DNA from: Sulfidibacter corallicola
GTDB taxonomy: Bacteria > Acidobacteriota > Holophagae > Acanthopleuribacterales > Acanthopleuribacteraceae
NCBI RefSeq assembly: GCF_017498545.1
Contig: NZ_CP071793.1
Location: 5,047,001 to 5,111,000, forward strand
Length of the DNA: 64,000 bases
Direction: 5' to 3'
Of the stretch, positions 8,398 to 16,989 are shown piece by piece. Made by a program: the position numbers and the translations under genes. Numbering within the stretch: position 1 is the stretch's first letter; each line of letters opens with the position of its first letter. The notes below the pieces were generated by a model. The model ran no database searches. It was not told the DNA's origin and saw only the letters and a list, made by a program, of their open reading frames with translations.

Positions 8398-9651
8398 TTA
8401 CGAGGCGCCAGCCTCGCGATCGTCGGTTGAGTCGGGAACGGCCTTGGGCAGCCTGATCGTAAATCGGGTGCCGCCCTTCGCCGCGTTCTCCGCGGTGATC
8501 GTGCCTTTGTGATCCTCGATAATGCCTTGACTGATCGAGAGCCCCAACCCGGTTCCCTTCCCAACATCCTTGCTGGTAAAGAAGGGGTTCCAGATATCGG
8601 GGAGCTTTTCCGGCGGAATGCCGACACCGTTGTCGGTAACCGTCAGCTCCGTGTGCATTGGGTCGAAGGAAGTGCGGAAAACCAGGCGAGGTCGGACGCG
8701 GCCGGTCAGCTCTTCCATCGCATCAGCCGCGTTGACGATCAGGTTCACCAGTACTTGTTCCAGTTTCTGGGCATTGCCTCGTGTGTTTGGAAGGTCGGTA
8801 TCCAGCTCCAACACGACCTCCGCCTCGAGGTGGTTCAAACGATTCCCGCAGAGGATCAAGGCGCGGTGAACGCATTGGTTGAGGTCGACGGGTTCGAAAT
8901 GTTCGCGGTCTTTGCGCGAGTAAGTCTTGAGGCCGTTGATAATGGCGCTGATGCGTTCGACCCCGTTGCGAATCCCGGAGAGCATTTTCGGAATTTCGGT
9001 GAGTACCAGGTCGATCTTGCGGCGGTCGCGTTCCGGGGTGGATTCGGCCTTGCTCTTCAGCGTTCGTTCGACGAGTGGCCAGCATCGTTCGAGGGTTTGC
9101 GCGTTGCCGGAAATGAAGGTGGTGGGATTGTTGATTTCGTGGGCGATCCCGGCCGTGAGCACGCCCAGCGAGGCCAGGCGATCCGCGTGCAACAGCATGC
9201 GGGCGCGCTGCTCCGCCAGGTCTTCCATCTCGGTGACGGCCTTGGTCAACGCCACGTTTTTCAAATAGAGCTGCTTCTGGGATTCGACCAGGCGCGAACC
9301 GACCTTGATGCGGCTGTTCAGCTCCATTGGATCTACCGGCTTGACCAAAAAATCGTCGGCCCCCGCTTCAAATGCAGTCAACATGTCCTTCTTTTCCGAT
9401 TTGGCGGTAATGAGAATCACGTGGAAGGGTGTGGATCTTTCGCTGCTTCTGATACGGCGAACCAGTTCCAAACCATCGAGGCCCGGCATCATCCAATCGA
9501 CCAGGCCCATTTCGATGTCTTTTTGTTCGGAAACAAGGTTCCACGCATCCAAACCGTTTTCACAAGTCAAAGGCTGATGTCCCCACTTCTCCAAAAACCG
9601 TTCCAAAACTTTAAGGGAGACGCGGTCATCTTCAGCCACGAGAACTTTCAT
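8398..9651 (-). CDS. Receiver-histidine kinase (RR-HisKA-HATPase)
   Basis: The N-terminal receiver domain (residues 1-120) has Asp7-Asp8 (AEDDR region), phosphoacceptor Asp52 (LVDWMMPGLDG) and Lys104. A coiled-coil linker (about 121-155, LYLKNVALTKAVTEMEDLAEQ) leads to a HisKA domain with His171 in GIAHEINNP. The HATPase domain has N box LVNLIVNAADAM, G1 TDNGVGIPP, F box WNPFFTSK and G2 GKGTGLGLSISQGII. It is cytoplasmic with no membrane segment, so it receives its signal through the receiver, as in phosphorelay intermediates. The ATG at 9651 is preferred over an upstream TTG. It is the first gene of the three-gene signalling operon. Confidence 0.9.
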   Translation of the reverse strand: MKVLVAEDDRVSLKVLERFLEKWGHQPLTCENGLDAWNLVSEQKDIEMGLVDWMMPGLDGLELVRRIRSSERSTPFHVILITAKSEKKDMLTAFEAGADDFLVKPVDPMELNSRIKVGSRLVESQKQLYLKNVALTKAVTEMEDLAEQRARMLLHADRLASLGVLTAGIAHEINNPTTFISGNAQTLERCWPLVERTLKSKAESTPERDRRKIDLVLTEIPKMLSGIRNGVERISAIINGLKTYSRKDREHFEPVDLNQCVHRALILCGNRLNHLEAEVVLELDTDLPNTRGNAQKLEQVLVNLIVNAADAMEELTGRVRPRLVFRTSFDPMHTELTVTDNGVGIPPEKLPDIWNPFFTSKDVGKGTGLGLSISQGIIEDHKGTITAENAAKGGTRFTIRLPKAVPDSTDDREAGAS

Positions 9652-9768
9652 CGCGCACAAACACCTCGAGGACTCGATATAGCCCTACTCGGCCGACAGG
9701 GCATAGTGGCTTTAAAATTGAGCTCCTGTGGGGAATTTGCGGCGATCGAGAGATGTGCGGTCCGTGCC

Positions 9769-10536
9769 CTAGTAACGTCGTTTGGGGCTGTCCATGAACA
9801 GGACCCAGGGGGAGATGTCGGGATCGTCGATGCCGTCGGCGAACGTCAGGGCATCGCCCCGATGCGCGAAATAACCCACTTGAACGCGAAAAAAACCGCG
9901 ATCCGTAGAAACCATTCTTGCCTGAGAAAATTGTGATTCCATGCGCCGCAGCATCGCTTTTGCTTTTTTCTTTTCCTGGAAACTTCCCACTTGCACAGTC
10001 CAGTAACCCTCGGCAGCTTGCCGCGTCGGTCGCACCCTCGGTCCTTTTCGCGCCGCCTGCCAATCGTCGTAATGTCGGTTGGCCAGGTAGATCTTCACCG
10101 GCGCCGTACCGGTTCCGATCAGGCCGATTTTCGAGGCGGCCCCATGAGAGAGATCGATGACCCGTCCGCGCACGAAGGGGCCGCGATCGTTGATGCGCAC
10201 GTAGACCCAGCGGTCGTTGTCGCGATTGATCACCTTGACGACGGTGCCGAAGGGAATGGTCTTGTGGGCGGCGGTCAGGTCGTGCATGTTGTAGGTTTCG
10301 CCGTTGGAGGTCTTGCGGCCGTGGTAGGGCTTGCCGTACCAGGAGGCGGTGCCTTTTTGCAATAGGTCGCCGTCATCCTTGCCGCGCAGGGAAACGGGTC
10401 GTTCGCCACGTAGCTTGATCTCCCCGTTGCGCTTGACGTCCTTGCGCCCGCAGCCGACAACGGTGAGCGCCATCAAAATCATCAGCACCTGGGCGGTCGC
10501 CCATGTCGGTTTGGACCAAGCTCGACGCAGCAACAT
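9769..10536 (-). CDS. rlpA: RlpA family septal-ring lytic transglycosylase lipoprotein
   Basis: This 255-residue lipoprotein has an N-terminal signal (hydrophobic MILMALTVVGC, lipobox VVGC with acylated Cys about residue 29). A double-psi beta-barrel RlpA domain follows, with GTASWYGKPYHGRKTSNGE and the signature NDRGPF...RVIDLS. A C-terminal SPOR domain (about 175-245, WTVQVGSFQEKKKA) would bind denuded septal peptidoglycan. It acts in the periplasm, attached to the outer membrane, and in Pseudomonas RlpA cleaves glycan strands lacking stem peptides. Two ATGs are close together; the one at 10536 has GGAGG exactly 6 bases upstream, whereas the ATG at 10542 directly abuts it. Confidence 0.9.
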   Translation of the reverse strand: MLLRRAWSKPTWATAQVLMILMALTVVGCGRKDVKRNGEIKLRGERPVSLRGKDDGDLLQKGTASWYGKPYHGRKTSNGETYNMHDLTAAHKTIPFGTVVKVINRDNDRWVYVRINDRGPFVRGRVIDLSHGAASKIGLIGTGTAPVKIYLANRHYDDWQAARKGPRVRPTRQAAEGYWTVQVGSFQEKKKAKAMLRRMESQFSQARMVSTDRGFFRVQVGYFAHRGDALTFADGIDDPDISPWVLFMDSPKRRY

Positions 10537-10800
10537 GTACATCCTCCATCGCGATTTCCATTCGAGTCGAAGGAAATCTCGGCTTCCTGTTTCGGCGATG
10601 CCTGCCGCCCAAGGGGGCCCGAGCGCGTTGCCGGGCAGGCGAGACTCGGGAAATGACGGGTTCTTCAAGGAGAGACTTTAGCAGCATCGACCTTGCCGCG
10701 ATCATCACTTTTCGCGATGGACCCCTGAATTTCTTGCTTTTATGGCCCGATCCGGGCTTCGGGACGATGCGGCTGCGGGCCCGATCGAGGTTCGCTCCGT

Positions 10801-11364
10801 TTAGGATCCCTTGCTCTTGTGCCACACCTTGCGCAGCCAGGGGCCGAACACTTCCATCTGCACCAGGTAATGCTTGCGGTCGGGATCCTTCCAAATGCCC
10901 ATTTCCGTGCGGGGGTCCATCAATTTGCGCGCCTGATATCGAAGCTGCTGGGTCGTGAAGGGGATTTTGGTGCAGACCTCCAGAAGGAAGAAGCGACCTT
11001 CCTGGCAGAGCAGGGTATTGGCGTCCCAATCTTGGTGCACCACGCGAATCAGGGTGTTGCGGTGGTGTCGGTACCAAGCGGCGAAGGTGGGCATGTGAAC
11101 CAGCCAGGCTCCCTCGTGGAGATCGATGCCCATGTCGGTCCAGGCGCTTTCCGAATCGTAGGCCATCTTCTTGAGCTTGGCGGAGACGAGGTGCAATTTG
11201 GCCACCACCTCCTTCAACCCGAAGATGCCGGCCTGATGGAGCAGCGTTTCCTCGTCCCAGCCGGCTTCGATCTCGCGAACCTTCAACTCGCCTTGGGGCA
11301 GCGGAATCCGGCTGCGACGGCCGGACGGGTAGGCGGTTCGAGAAATGGGTTGGGTCTCTAGCAT
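10801..11364 (-). CDS. Unknown protein made of two related ~65-residue repeats
   Basis: I do not recognise a family. The 187 residues contain an internal duplication: WDEETLLHQAGIFGLKEV ... TDMGIDLHEGAWLVHM ... FAAWYRHH (about 35-100) matches WDANTLLCQEGRFFLLEV ... TEMGIWKDPDRKHYLVQM ... FGPWLRKVW (about 108-180). Each unit would be two helices followed by a beta hairpin, which resembles a winged-helix fold, so a DNA-binding protein is possible; this is inference from the pattern only. It has no signal peptide. It stands alone, minus strand, between the arg operon and rlpA, with 264 bp on the rlpA side and 267 bp on the argJ side. Confidence 0.7.
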   Translation of the reverse strand: MLETQPISRTAYPSGRRSRIPLPQGELKVREIEAGWDEETLLHQAGIFGLKEVVAKLHLVSAKLKKMAYDSESAWTDMGIDLHEGAWLVHMPTFAAWYRHHRNTLIRVVHQDWDANTLLCQEGRFFLLEVCTKIPFTTQQLRYQARKLMDPRTEMGIWKDPDRKHYLVQMEVFGPWLRKVWHKSKGS

Positions 11365-11631
11365 GACTGGCGTTCCTCTCCCCGTCGCGGATCGATACCC
11401 ACCGGACCTACCGCGGCGGGGTTACCCGTCATCCTAACTGCCGTCGACATACATGTCATGAGTTAGCCCGTAAAAGCCCCGCAAAACACAGTATTCGCGA
11501 ATACAGCGATCGCGAGGAAATATTCGGACAAAGGGGTTCCCGGAAAACACCGTCGCGATCCATGAGCCGGGTTTCCCTGTTCCCCCTGAAATCTGACTTT
11601 TTCCAAAAGCACGCAACGGTGCCGGCCGGAT

Positions 11632-12861
11632 TCAGCTCCGGTAACTGGCGTTGATCGTCACGTACTCGTGGCTTAGGTCGGTGGTCCAAATTGTCGCGGT
11701 TTCCGGACCGTCGTGAAGGTCGATCGTGACCCGAACTTCCGGGCAGCCGAGGATGCGGCGCGCCTCCTCTTCGTCGAAGGGCAGGGGCATGCCGTTTTCC
11801 AGGACGCACATGGTGCCGAAGCGCAGGCTGACCTTGGTGGGATCGAAGGGCAGGCCGGACGCGCCCATCGCGGCCAGGACCCGGCCCCAGTTGGCGTCGC
11901 GGCCGTACATCGCGGTTTTGAAGAGCAGTGAGGTGGCCACCGCTTGGCCCAATTGGGCCGCCAGCGTTTCCGTGCCCGCGCCGCAAACCTGCAGGTGAAT
12001 CAAGCGGCTCGCCCCTTCCCCATCGGCGGCGATTTGCATCGCCAGCGATCGACACACCGTTTCCAGCAAGGACTCGAAGGCTTGCGAATCCGGGCCGACC
12101 TCGGCACAGCCGTTGGCCATGATGGCGACCATGTCGTTGGTGCTCATGTCGCCGTCCACGCTGATGCGGTTGAAGGTTCGCGAGGTCACCCGCTCCAGCA
12201 TCTCCTGCAGCAGGGGAGCCGGGATCGCCGCATCGGTGGTGATCACCCCGAGCATGGTGGCCATGTTGGGATGAATCATGCCCGAGCCCTTGGCGAAGCC
12301 GGAGATGCGGTAGCCGTCGCCGTGCACGACGGCGGTTTTGGCGCAGGTGTCGGTGGTGCGAATCGCCTCCGCGGCGTGCAAGCCGTGGCCGCCGTCCAGG
12401 CGCGCGGCGGCCTCGGTGATGCCGGCCAGGACCTTGCCACGCGGCAGTTGCACACCGATGACACCGGTGGACATCACCAGCACTTCGTCGGATTTGCAGC
12501 CCGTGTCCGCCGCGGCCTGGCGCGCCATGTCGCGTGCCGCGTGGTCGCCGTGCACGCCGGTGACCGCGTTGGCGTTGCCACTGTTGATCACGATGGCCCG
12601 CATGCGTCCGCCGCTTCGCTGCAGATTGGCGCGGCTCAGGCATATGGGCGCGGCTTGAACGCGATTGGTGGTGAAGACCGCCGCGGTTTGCGACGGAACA
12701 TCGCTGACGAGAAGCGCCACGTCGAGATCTCCGGACTTTTTGATGCCCGAGGCCACCCCGGCGGCCTGGAACCCGCGCGGCAACGGAAAGGCGGACGAAG
12801 GCACCGCCATCTCGGGAACGGTAGTTGGATTCGTTTGTAGACCCTTGATTTGCAACGTCAT
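11632..12861 (-). CDS. argJ: Bifunctional glutamate N-acetyltransferase / amino-acid acetyltransferase ArgJ
   Basis: ArgJ transfers the acetyl group from N-acetylornithine to glutamate and so recycles it in the cyclic arginine pathway. The 409-residue length is normal. The self-cleavage site is visible in GSGMIHPNMATMLGVITTD, where the bond before Thr is broken to give alpha and beta chains and the Thr becomes the nucleophile. The oxyanion motif STGVIGVQLP and NSGNANAVTG at about residues 92-101 are conserved. It is the last gene of argC-argB-NAGS-argJ, 68 bp after the NAGS gene; an AGAGG site precedes the ATG. Whether it also makes N-acetylglutamate from acetyl-CoA cannot be read from sequence. 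Confidence 0.95.
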   Translation of the reverse strand: MTLQIKGLQTNPTTVPEMAVPSSAFPLPRGFQAAGVASGIKKSGDLDVALLVSDVPSQTAAVFTTNRVQAAPICLSRANLQRSGGRMRAIVINSGNANAVTGVHGDHAARDMARQAAADTGCKSDEVLVMSTGVIGVQLPRGKVLAGITEAAARLDGGHGLHAAEAIRTTDTCAKTAVVHGDGYRISGFAKGSGMIHPNMATMLGVITTDAAIPAPLLQEMLERVTSRTFNRISVDGDMSTNDMVAIMANGCAEVGPDSQAFESLLETVCRSLAMQIAADGEGASRLIHLQVCGAGTETLAAQLGQAVATSLLFKTAMYGRDANWGRVLAAMGASGLPFDPTKVSLRFGTMCVLENGMPLPFDEEEARRILGCPEVRVTIDLHDGPETATIWTTDLSHEYVTINASYRS

Positions 12862-12929
12862 GACAACCTCTTACCCGTGGTATCGATTTGGAGGAGAGAG
12901 GCGAACCCGGACCGAGGTCCTCTCTCGAT

Positions 12930-13457
12930 TCAGGACGTGACCGTCAATGCGCGCCACATGGCCACCTCGCGGCATCCCTCGCGAAAGGCACAGCCGGTGC
13001 AGTCGCCGTCGATCTTGGCCGGCATGCGAGACCGCGCCACCCGCTCGAAGCCCAGTCGTTCGAAGAAACCCGGCTTGAGGGTCATCGCGAACAGGGTTTC
13101 GGCTTCTGTTGCTTCCGCCCTTCGCGTCAGGTGATCCACTAGCATGCGACCGATGCCGAGGCCGGCGTAGCGGTGGTTCACCGCAAGGGACCGGATCTCC
13201 GCGGATCCGTCCCCCCAGTCGAACAGTGCACCGCATCCGATGACCGTGCCGGCCGTTTCGACCACCGTGAATCGTGGAATGGCCGATCGAATCGAGGCGT
13301 GGGTCACGGGCAGCATTTCACCGACTCGCGCGAAACCCGCCACCAACCGAACGATGGCGTCGGCGTCCGCCTGTTCCGCGGCGCGAATGTGGGGTTCCGG
13401 GGACAGAAGTGGCTTGGTGGGCGATGAGGCGTCTTTGGGAGCGCTGACGATGACCAT
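12930..13457 (-). CDS. argA: GNAT-type N-acetylglutamate synthase (short ArgA-like)
   Basis: This 175-residue GNAT acetyltransferase has the features of the short stand-alone NAGS group: GEMLPVT near residue 47-53, the acetyl-CoA loop LAVNHRYAGLGIGRMLV, MTLKPGFFERLGF, and the C-terminal Cys cluster KIDGDCTGCAFREGC. It would acetylate glutamate with acetyl-CoA to start arginine synthesis and to prime the ArgJ cycle. It lacks the amino-acid-kinase-like domain of E. coli ArgA that carries feedback inhibition. The gene starts 10 bases after the argB stop, with GAGGCGG upstream. The context strongly supports the arginine role; a different GNAT substrate is the alternative. Confidence 0.85.
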   Translation of the reverse strand: MVIVSAPKDASSPTKPLLSPEPHIRAAEQADADAIVRLVAGFARVGEMLPVTHASIRSAIPRFTVVETAGTVIGCGALFDWGDGSAEIRSLAVNHRYAGLGIGRMLVDHLTRRAEATEAETLFAMTLKPGFFERLGFERVARSRMPAKIDGDCTGCAFREGCREVAMWRALTVTS

Positions 13458-13466
13458 ATCCGCCTC

Positions 13467-14213
13467 TCACCGATAGACCCGGGTCGCGGTTGTCGCCCGT
13501 CCGATGGAGACGTGGGGAATGCCTTCGACCACGCCGGCTGCGGCGGCCTTCACCTTGGGAATCATGCCGTCGCGCACGATGCCGTCGCGAATGGCGTCCT
13601 GGGCTTCCGTCAGGCTCAGCGAAGTCATCGGCAGCCCGCTCTCGCCCAGTACGCCGGGCACGTCGGTGATGAAGGAAAGCCCCGCGGCGCCCAGTGCCTT
13701 GGCCACCGCCACCGCCACCTGGTCGGCGTTGACGTTGTAGGCACAGCCGTCTTCGCCATAGGCCACGGGCGCGATCACCGGCGTCACGCCCTGAGCCAGC
13801 AAGGCGTGCAGAAAATCGGTGTTGATGCCGGTGATTTCGCCCACGTAGCCCAAATCCGCGGGAACGCCGTTCTCCTGGATGAGCATCTTGCGGGCGCGCA
13901 GCAGGCGCATGTCGGCACCGCTCAGGCCCAGGGCGTTCAGACCGGCATCGTTGAACAGGCGAACCAGGCGTTTGTTGACCTCGCCCACCAGCACCATTTC
14001 GACCAGTTTGAGCGTGGTGGCGTCGGTGACGCGCAGGCCGGCGACATAGCGCGGCACGATGCCCAACAGTTGCTGGAGCCGTGCCACTTCGCGGCCGCCG
14101 CCGTGGACCACCACGAAGGGCTGGCTGCGTTCCTTCAGTTCCGCGGCGAAACTCTGGAGAAACGTTTGGTTTTCGCTTTCGCCGCCACCCAGTTTGAAGA
14201 CATCGATCAACAT
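13467..14213 (-). CDS. argB: Acetylglutamate kinase ArgB
   Basis: This 248-residue amino-acid kinase phosphorylates N-acetylglutamate. The N-terminal nucleotide/phosphate loop is FKLGGGE, the VVVHGGGREVARL segment gives the second glycine-rich loop, and VNADQVAVAVAKALGAAGLSFITDVPGVL is typical of the ATP site, with a C-terminal Lys in MIPKVKAA. The ATG at 14213 has GGAGGG 6 bases upstream. The frame is open much further upstream across argC, but that part is antiparallel to nothing conserved and would overlap argC fully. It overlaps the argC stop by 7 bases, so translation is probably coupled. The N-terminal extension of arginine-inhibited hexameric NAGKs is absent. Confidence 0.93.
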   Translation of the reverse strand: MLIDVFKLGGGESENQTFLQSFAAELKERSQPFVVVHGGGREVARLQQLLGIVPRYVAGLRVTDATTLKLVEMVLVGEVNKRLVRLFNDAGLNALGLSGADMRLLRARKMLIQENGVPADLGYVGEITGINTDFLHALLAQGVTPVIAPVAYGEDGCAYNVNADQVAVAVAKALGAAGLSFITDVPGVLGESGLPMTSLSLTEAQDAIRDGIVRDGMIPKVKAAAAGVVEGIPHVSIGRATTATRVYR

Positions 14214-15250
14214 GGCAATCCCTCCGTTTCGGGCAGGCCGAACATGAGGTTCATGTTTTGAACGGCTTGTCCGGCGGCTCCTTTGAGCAGATTGTCGATA
14301 CTGGCGACGACCACCAGCCCTCCCTCGCAGGGGTGCAGCGAGATGGCCGTATGGTTGGTACCGCAGGTGTGTTTCAAGGAAGCGGTGGCGCCTTCGGCCA
14401 ACAGGTGGACGAAGGGTTCCTTTTCGTAGCGGGCCGCGTAATGCTCCCGGATTTCCGACATCGAGGGCCCCTGGCTCAGCGGTACGTGAATGGTGGCGAG
14501 AATGCCGCGATTCACCGGCGCCAGGTGCGGCACGAACACGACCGAAGGGATCTCCGCACCGCTCATGTCGCGCAGGGTTTGCATGATTTCGGGAACGTGG
14601 CGATGGACCTGGCCGGGATGGTAGGGCGTGACGTTCTCGTTGGCTTCGACGAACAACGACGGAATCTTCAGGCCCCGACCGGCCCCGCTCAAACCACTGA
14701 CGGCATTGATCACGATGCTGCCCTCTGTCAGCCAACCGGCCTCGGCCAGGGGGTACAGTGCCAGGGCCGTGCAGGTGGGATAGCAGCCCGGGTTCGCGAC
14801 CCGCGTCGCGTCGGCGATGCGCGTGCGGTGAAACTCGCTCAGGCCGTAGACGAAACTGCCCAACAAATCGGCATGGGCGTGCTCGGTTTGGTACCACCGG
14901 CGGTAGTGGTCGATCTCGCGCAGGCGGTAGTCGCCGCCCAGGTCGATGACCCTGACCCCGGCTCGCGCCAGGCGCGCGGCCTCTTCCTGCCCGCGTCCCG
15001 GTCCGGCACCGTGAGGCAGGCACAGGAAGGCCAGGTCGATCTCGTTCAAGGGGACCGACTGTGGGGAACACAACGGGAGGTCCAGGGTCGTCGGATGTAG
15101 CTGGTTCAGGTTCGCGTCGGGGTTGGAACCGCTGGTGGCGTGGCCCAGGCGAACCCGTGGATGGTTCAGCAGCAACTTGACCAATTCGAAGCCGCTGTAA
15201 CCCGTGGCACCGAAGACGGCCACGTCGATGTCTTTGGAAGACTGAATCAT
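14207..15250 (-). CDS. argC: N-acetyl-gamma-glutamyl-phosphate reductase ArgC
   Basis: This reductase converts N-acetylglutamyl phosphate to the semialdehyde with NADPH. The 347-residue protein has the Rossmann loop VFGATGYSGFELV (residues 12-24) and the catalytic Cys156 in VANPGCYPTCTALAL, with a His at HPGQVHRHVPEI in the substrate site. It is the first gene of the arginine operon and is followed by argB with a 7-base overlap. The 5' leader is long: the best promoter is about 320 bases upstream. Confidence 0.95.
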   Translation of the reverse strand: MIQSSKDIDVAVFGATGYSGFELVKLLLNHPRVRLGHATSGSNPDANLNQLHPTTLDLPLCSPQSVPLNEIDLAFLCLPHGAGPGRGQEEAARLARAGVRVIDLGGDYRLREIDHYRRWYQTEHAHADLLGSFVYGLSEFHRTRIADATRVANPGCYPTCTALALYPLAEAGWLTEGSIVINAVSGLSGAGRGLKIPSLFVEANENVTPYHPGQVHRHVPEIMQTLRDMSGAEIPSVVFVPHLAPVNRGILATIHVPLSQGPSMSEIREHYAARYEKEPFVHLLAEGATASLKHTCGTNHTAISLHPCEGGLVVVASIDNLLKGAAGQAVQNMNLMFGLPETEGLPC

Positions 15251-15573
15251 GAGTCGTGCCTCATTTTATGGAAAGGGACGCGTGCCCGGTCGTGCCGGGT
15301 GCGCGGAGAACCGAACGGGGAACCCGCCCCGGTTGGCGCGTGGCTCGGCGGAGTTCCCGTCCGGATGCTGTGCGTTTCGAACCGCGATTGAAAGGGTTGG
15401 CGTACCTGCGGATCGGTGATGGGAAAGCTCGCGGATCAGCGGCTTCGTCGGCGTCGGTGAAACCGGCCGGGGGGAACAGGGCGGGCCCAAGGAAAAACGA
15501 GTGGAAACATCAACATGGTACCGGCTCCAAAAACGATGCGCTCGGGGGGCAGGTGCGCGCAAAACATGGAGAG

Positions 15574-15603
15574 ACTATACATCCCGGACGAAGAGGATAG
15601 CAA
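15574..15603 (-). promoter_or_regulatory. Candidate promoter of the arg operon
   Basis: On the minus strand, TTGCTA (15603-15598) and TATAGT (15579-15574) are separated by 18 bases. The -10 matches at five of six positions and the -35 at four of six. It points towards argC and lies directly downstream of the ArgR-like operator. Confidence 0.42.
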
Positions 15604-15621
15604 TAAAATTCTGTTAAAAAG

Positions 15622-15654
15622 TGAATAAACTGAATTTTATTCAGGAGGTATTCA
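15622..15654. promoter_or_regulatory. Candidate ArgR operator (ARG-box-like half sites)
   Basis: Four half sites are nested symmetrically: TGAAT at 15622 and 15631, ATTCA at 15639 and 15650. The inner pair forms TGAATTTTATTCA, one base shorter between half sites than the E. coli ARG box. They lie about 20 bases upstream of the candidate arg promoter in an otherwise GC-rich region. The match to known ARG boxes and the neighbouring arg operon support the call; no argR gene is in the window. Confidence 0.5.
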
Positions 15655-15949
15655 TCCTGAGCGATCCGTCGAAAGGCGTGATAGCCAGGCTGACTTGATT
15701 GTGAGCGCTTTGATTAAAATGTTTCATAGTAGTTGTTTGAAGAAAAATTTACTTCAGGGATTCGAAGCCGGGTGTGATCGGCTGGGATCTTGGCGATGGA
15801 TATGGTTTTATTCTAGAGTGTGTTCGCCCTCGACTCGCGGTTTCGGGCCCGACGCCTTTCACCCCATCCCCGACGGGAATCCGGGTTAGAATAGGCCCGC
15901 ACGGTTCCCGGATGGGTTTCGAGCGCTCTGGAGTTCACGGCGGTTGTTT

Positions 15950-16840
15950 ATGACGGTTTTGGAAGATCTACAAAACTACTTGGCATACATGGAGACGGTC
16001 GGGTTCGGCAATCTCCAGGTTCCTGCCGACCTTTTTGCCCGCACCGCTCGCAGGAGCCCCGCGGAGCGCACGGCATCGCGGGCCGCCCCCTCCCAAAGCA
16101 TGCCGACCTTCGCGCCGCCGCCCGCCAATCCCCTGGCCGACGGGACGCGCGCGGTCGCGGAAAAGCCGGCTCCGGCCAAGGCCGCCGCCGCGCCCAGCCT
16201 TCTCTCGATCATGGACATGATGAAGGGCCCGGCCTTGGAGAGCGAGGACAATCAGGCCAAGGCCGATCAGGTGGGCGGCGAAACCAAGGTTGACCGGTTG
16301 CGCAATCTGTATCAAACCTTTCACGCCTGTCAGGCCTGCGCGCTGGGCACGACTCGAAACCGCTTCGTGTTCGGCGAGGGCGATCCGGAGGCCTCCCTGA
16401 TGTTCATCGGAGAGGGCCCGGGTCGCGACGAAGACATGGCCGGTCGGCCCTTCGTGGGTGCGGCGGGCCAACTGCTGAACCGGATCATCGAGGCCATGGG
16501 GTTTCGGCGCGATCAGGTGTTCATCGCCAATGTGGTCAAATGTCGACCGCCGCAAAACCGCAAACCGCTCCCGGATGAAACCAGTGCCTGCACGCCGATC
16601 CTGGTCAAACAGATCGAATTCGTGAACCCCAAGATCATCGTCGCTCTGGGGGCGACGCCCTTCTGTTTTCTCAAGGGTCAGAACGTGTCGATCATGCGGC
16701 ATCGCGGCCAGTTCTTCAAATGGCGCGACTACCGGGTGATGCCCACCTTCCATCCGGCCTACATTCTGCGCAATCCCGTTTCCAAACGAGACGTGTGGGA
16801 CGACATGAAAAAGGTTCTGGCTGAATTGAAAAAGTCGTAA
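15950..16840 (+). CDS. Family 4 (Fe-S) uracil-DNA glycosylase
   Basis: This enzyme removes uracil from DNA. The catalytic domain (about residues 112-296) has the four [4Fe-4S] ligands of the family: Cys127 and Cys130 (ACQAC), Cys198 (VVKCRPP) and Cys214 (TSAC). It also has motif A GEGPGRDEDMAGRPFVG and motif B TFHPAYILRNP. An N-terminal extension of about 110 residues is rich in Ala/Pro and predicted disordered; family members are normally about 200-230 residues, so this tail is extra and may bind a partner. The ATG at 15950 is used because only a TTG lies before it. It has no obvious operon partner. Confidence 0.9.
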   Translation: MTVLEDLQNYLAYMETVGFGNLQVPADLFARTARRSPAERTASRAAPSQSMPTFAPPPANPLADGTRAVAEKPAPAKAAAAPSLLSIMDMMKGPALESEDNQAKADQVGGETKVDRLRNLYQTFHACQACALGTTRNRFVFGEGDPEASLMFIGEGPGRDEDMAGRPFVGAAGQLLNRIIEAMGFRRDQVFIANVVKCRPPQNRKPLPDETSACTPILVKQIEFVNPKIIVALGATPFCFLKGQNVSIMRHRGQFFKWRDYRVMPTFHPAYILRNPVSKRDVWDDMKKVLAELKKS

Positions 16841-16989
16841 TGAGCGGAGAGGTAACCCGATTCGGCGATCAGGCCGCCCGGATCGAACGGGCCGGCGCGA
16901 CGAGCGCACGCCGGTCGGACTCGTTGGAACAGGAATATCCGCGTCGGGATTCGGCGCATCGCGTGATCTGGAAGGGATAGAGAAAGACC

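Larger units (their letters stand above)
15251..15949. other. Divergent intergenic region, argC / uracil-DNA glycosylase
   Basis: This 699-bp spacer holds the arg promoter and operator candidates at 15574-15654 and is locally AT-rich at about 15600-15810. The 320 bases between the promoter and argC are GC-rich and would be an unusually long untranslated leader. I see no convincing small ORF or known riboswitch in it. Confidence 0.55.

Noticed and set aside
14214..15071. N-terminal extension of ArgB of about 286 residues
   Set aside because: It overlaps argC completely in another frame, and a proper ATG with GGAGGG lies at 14213.
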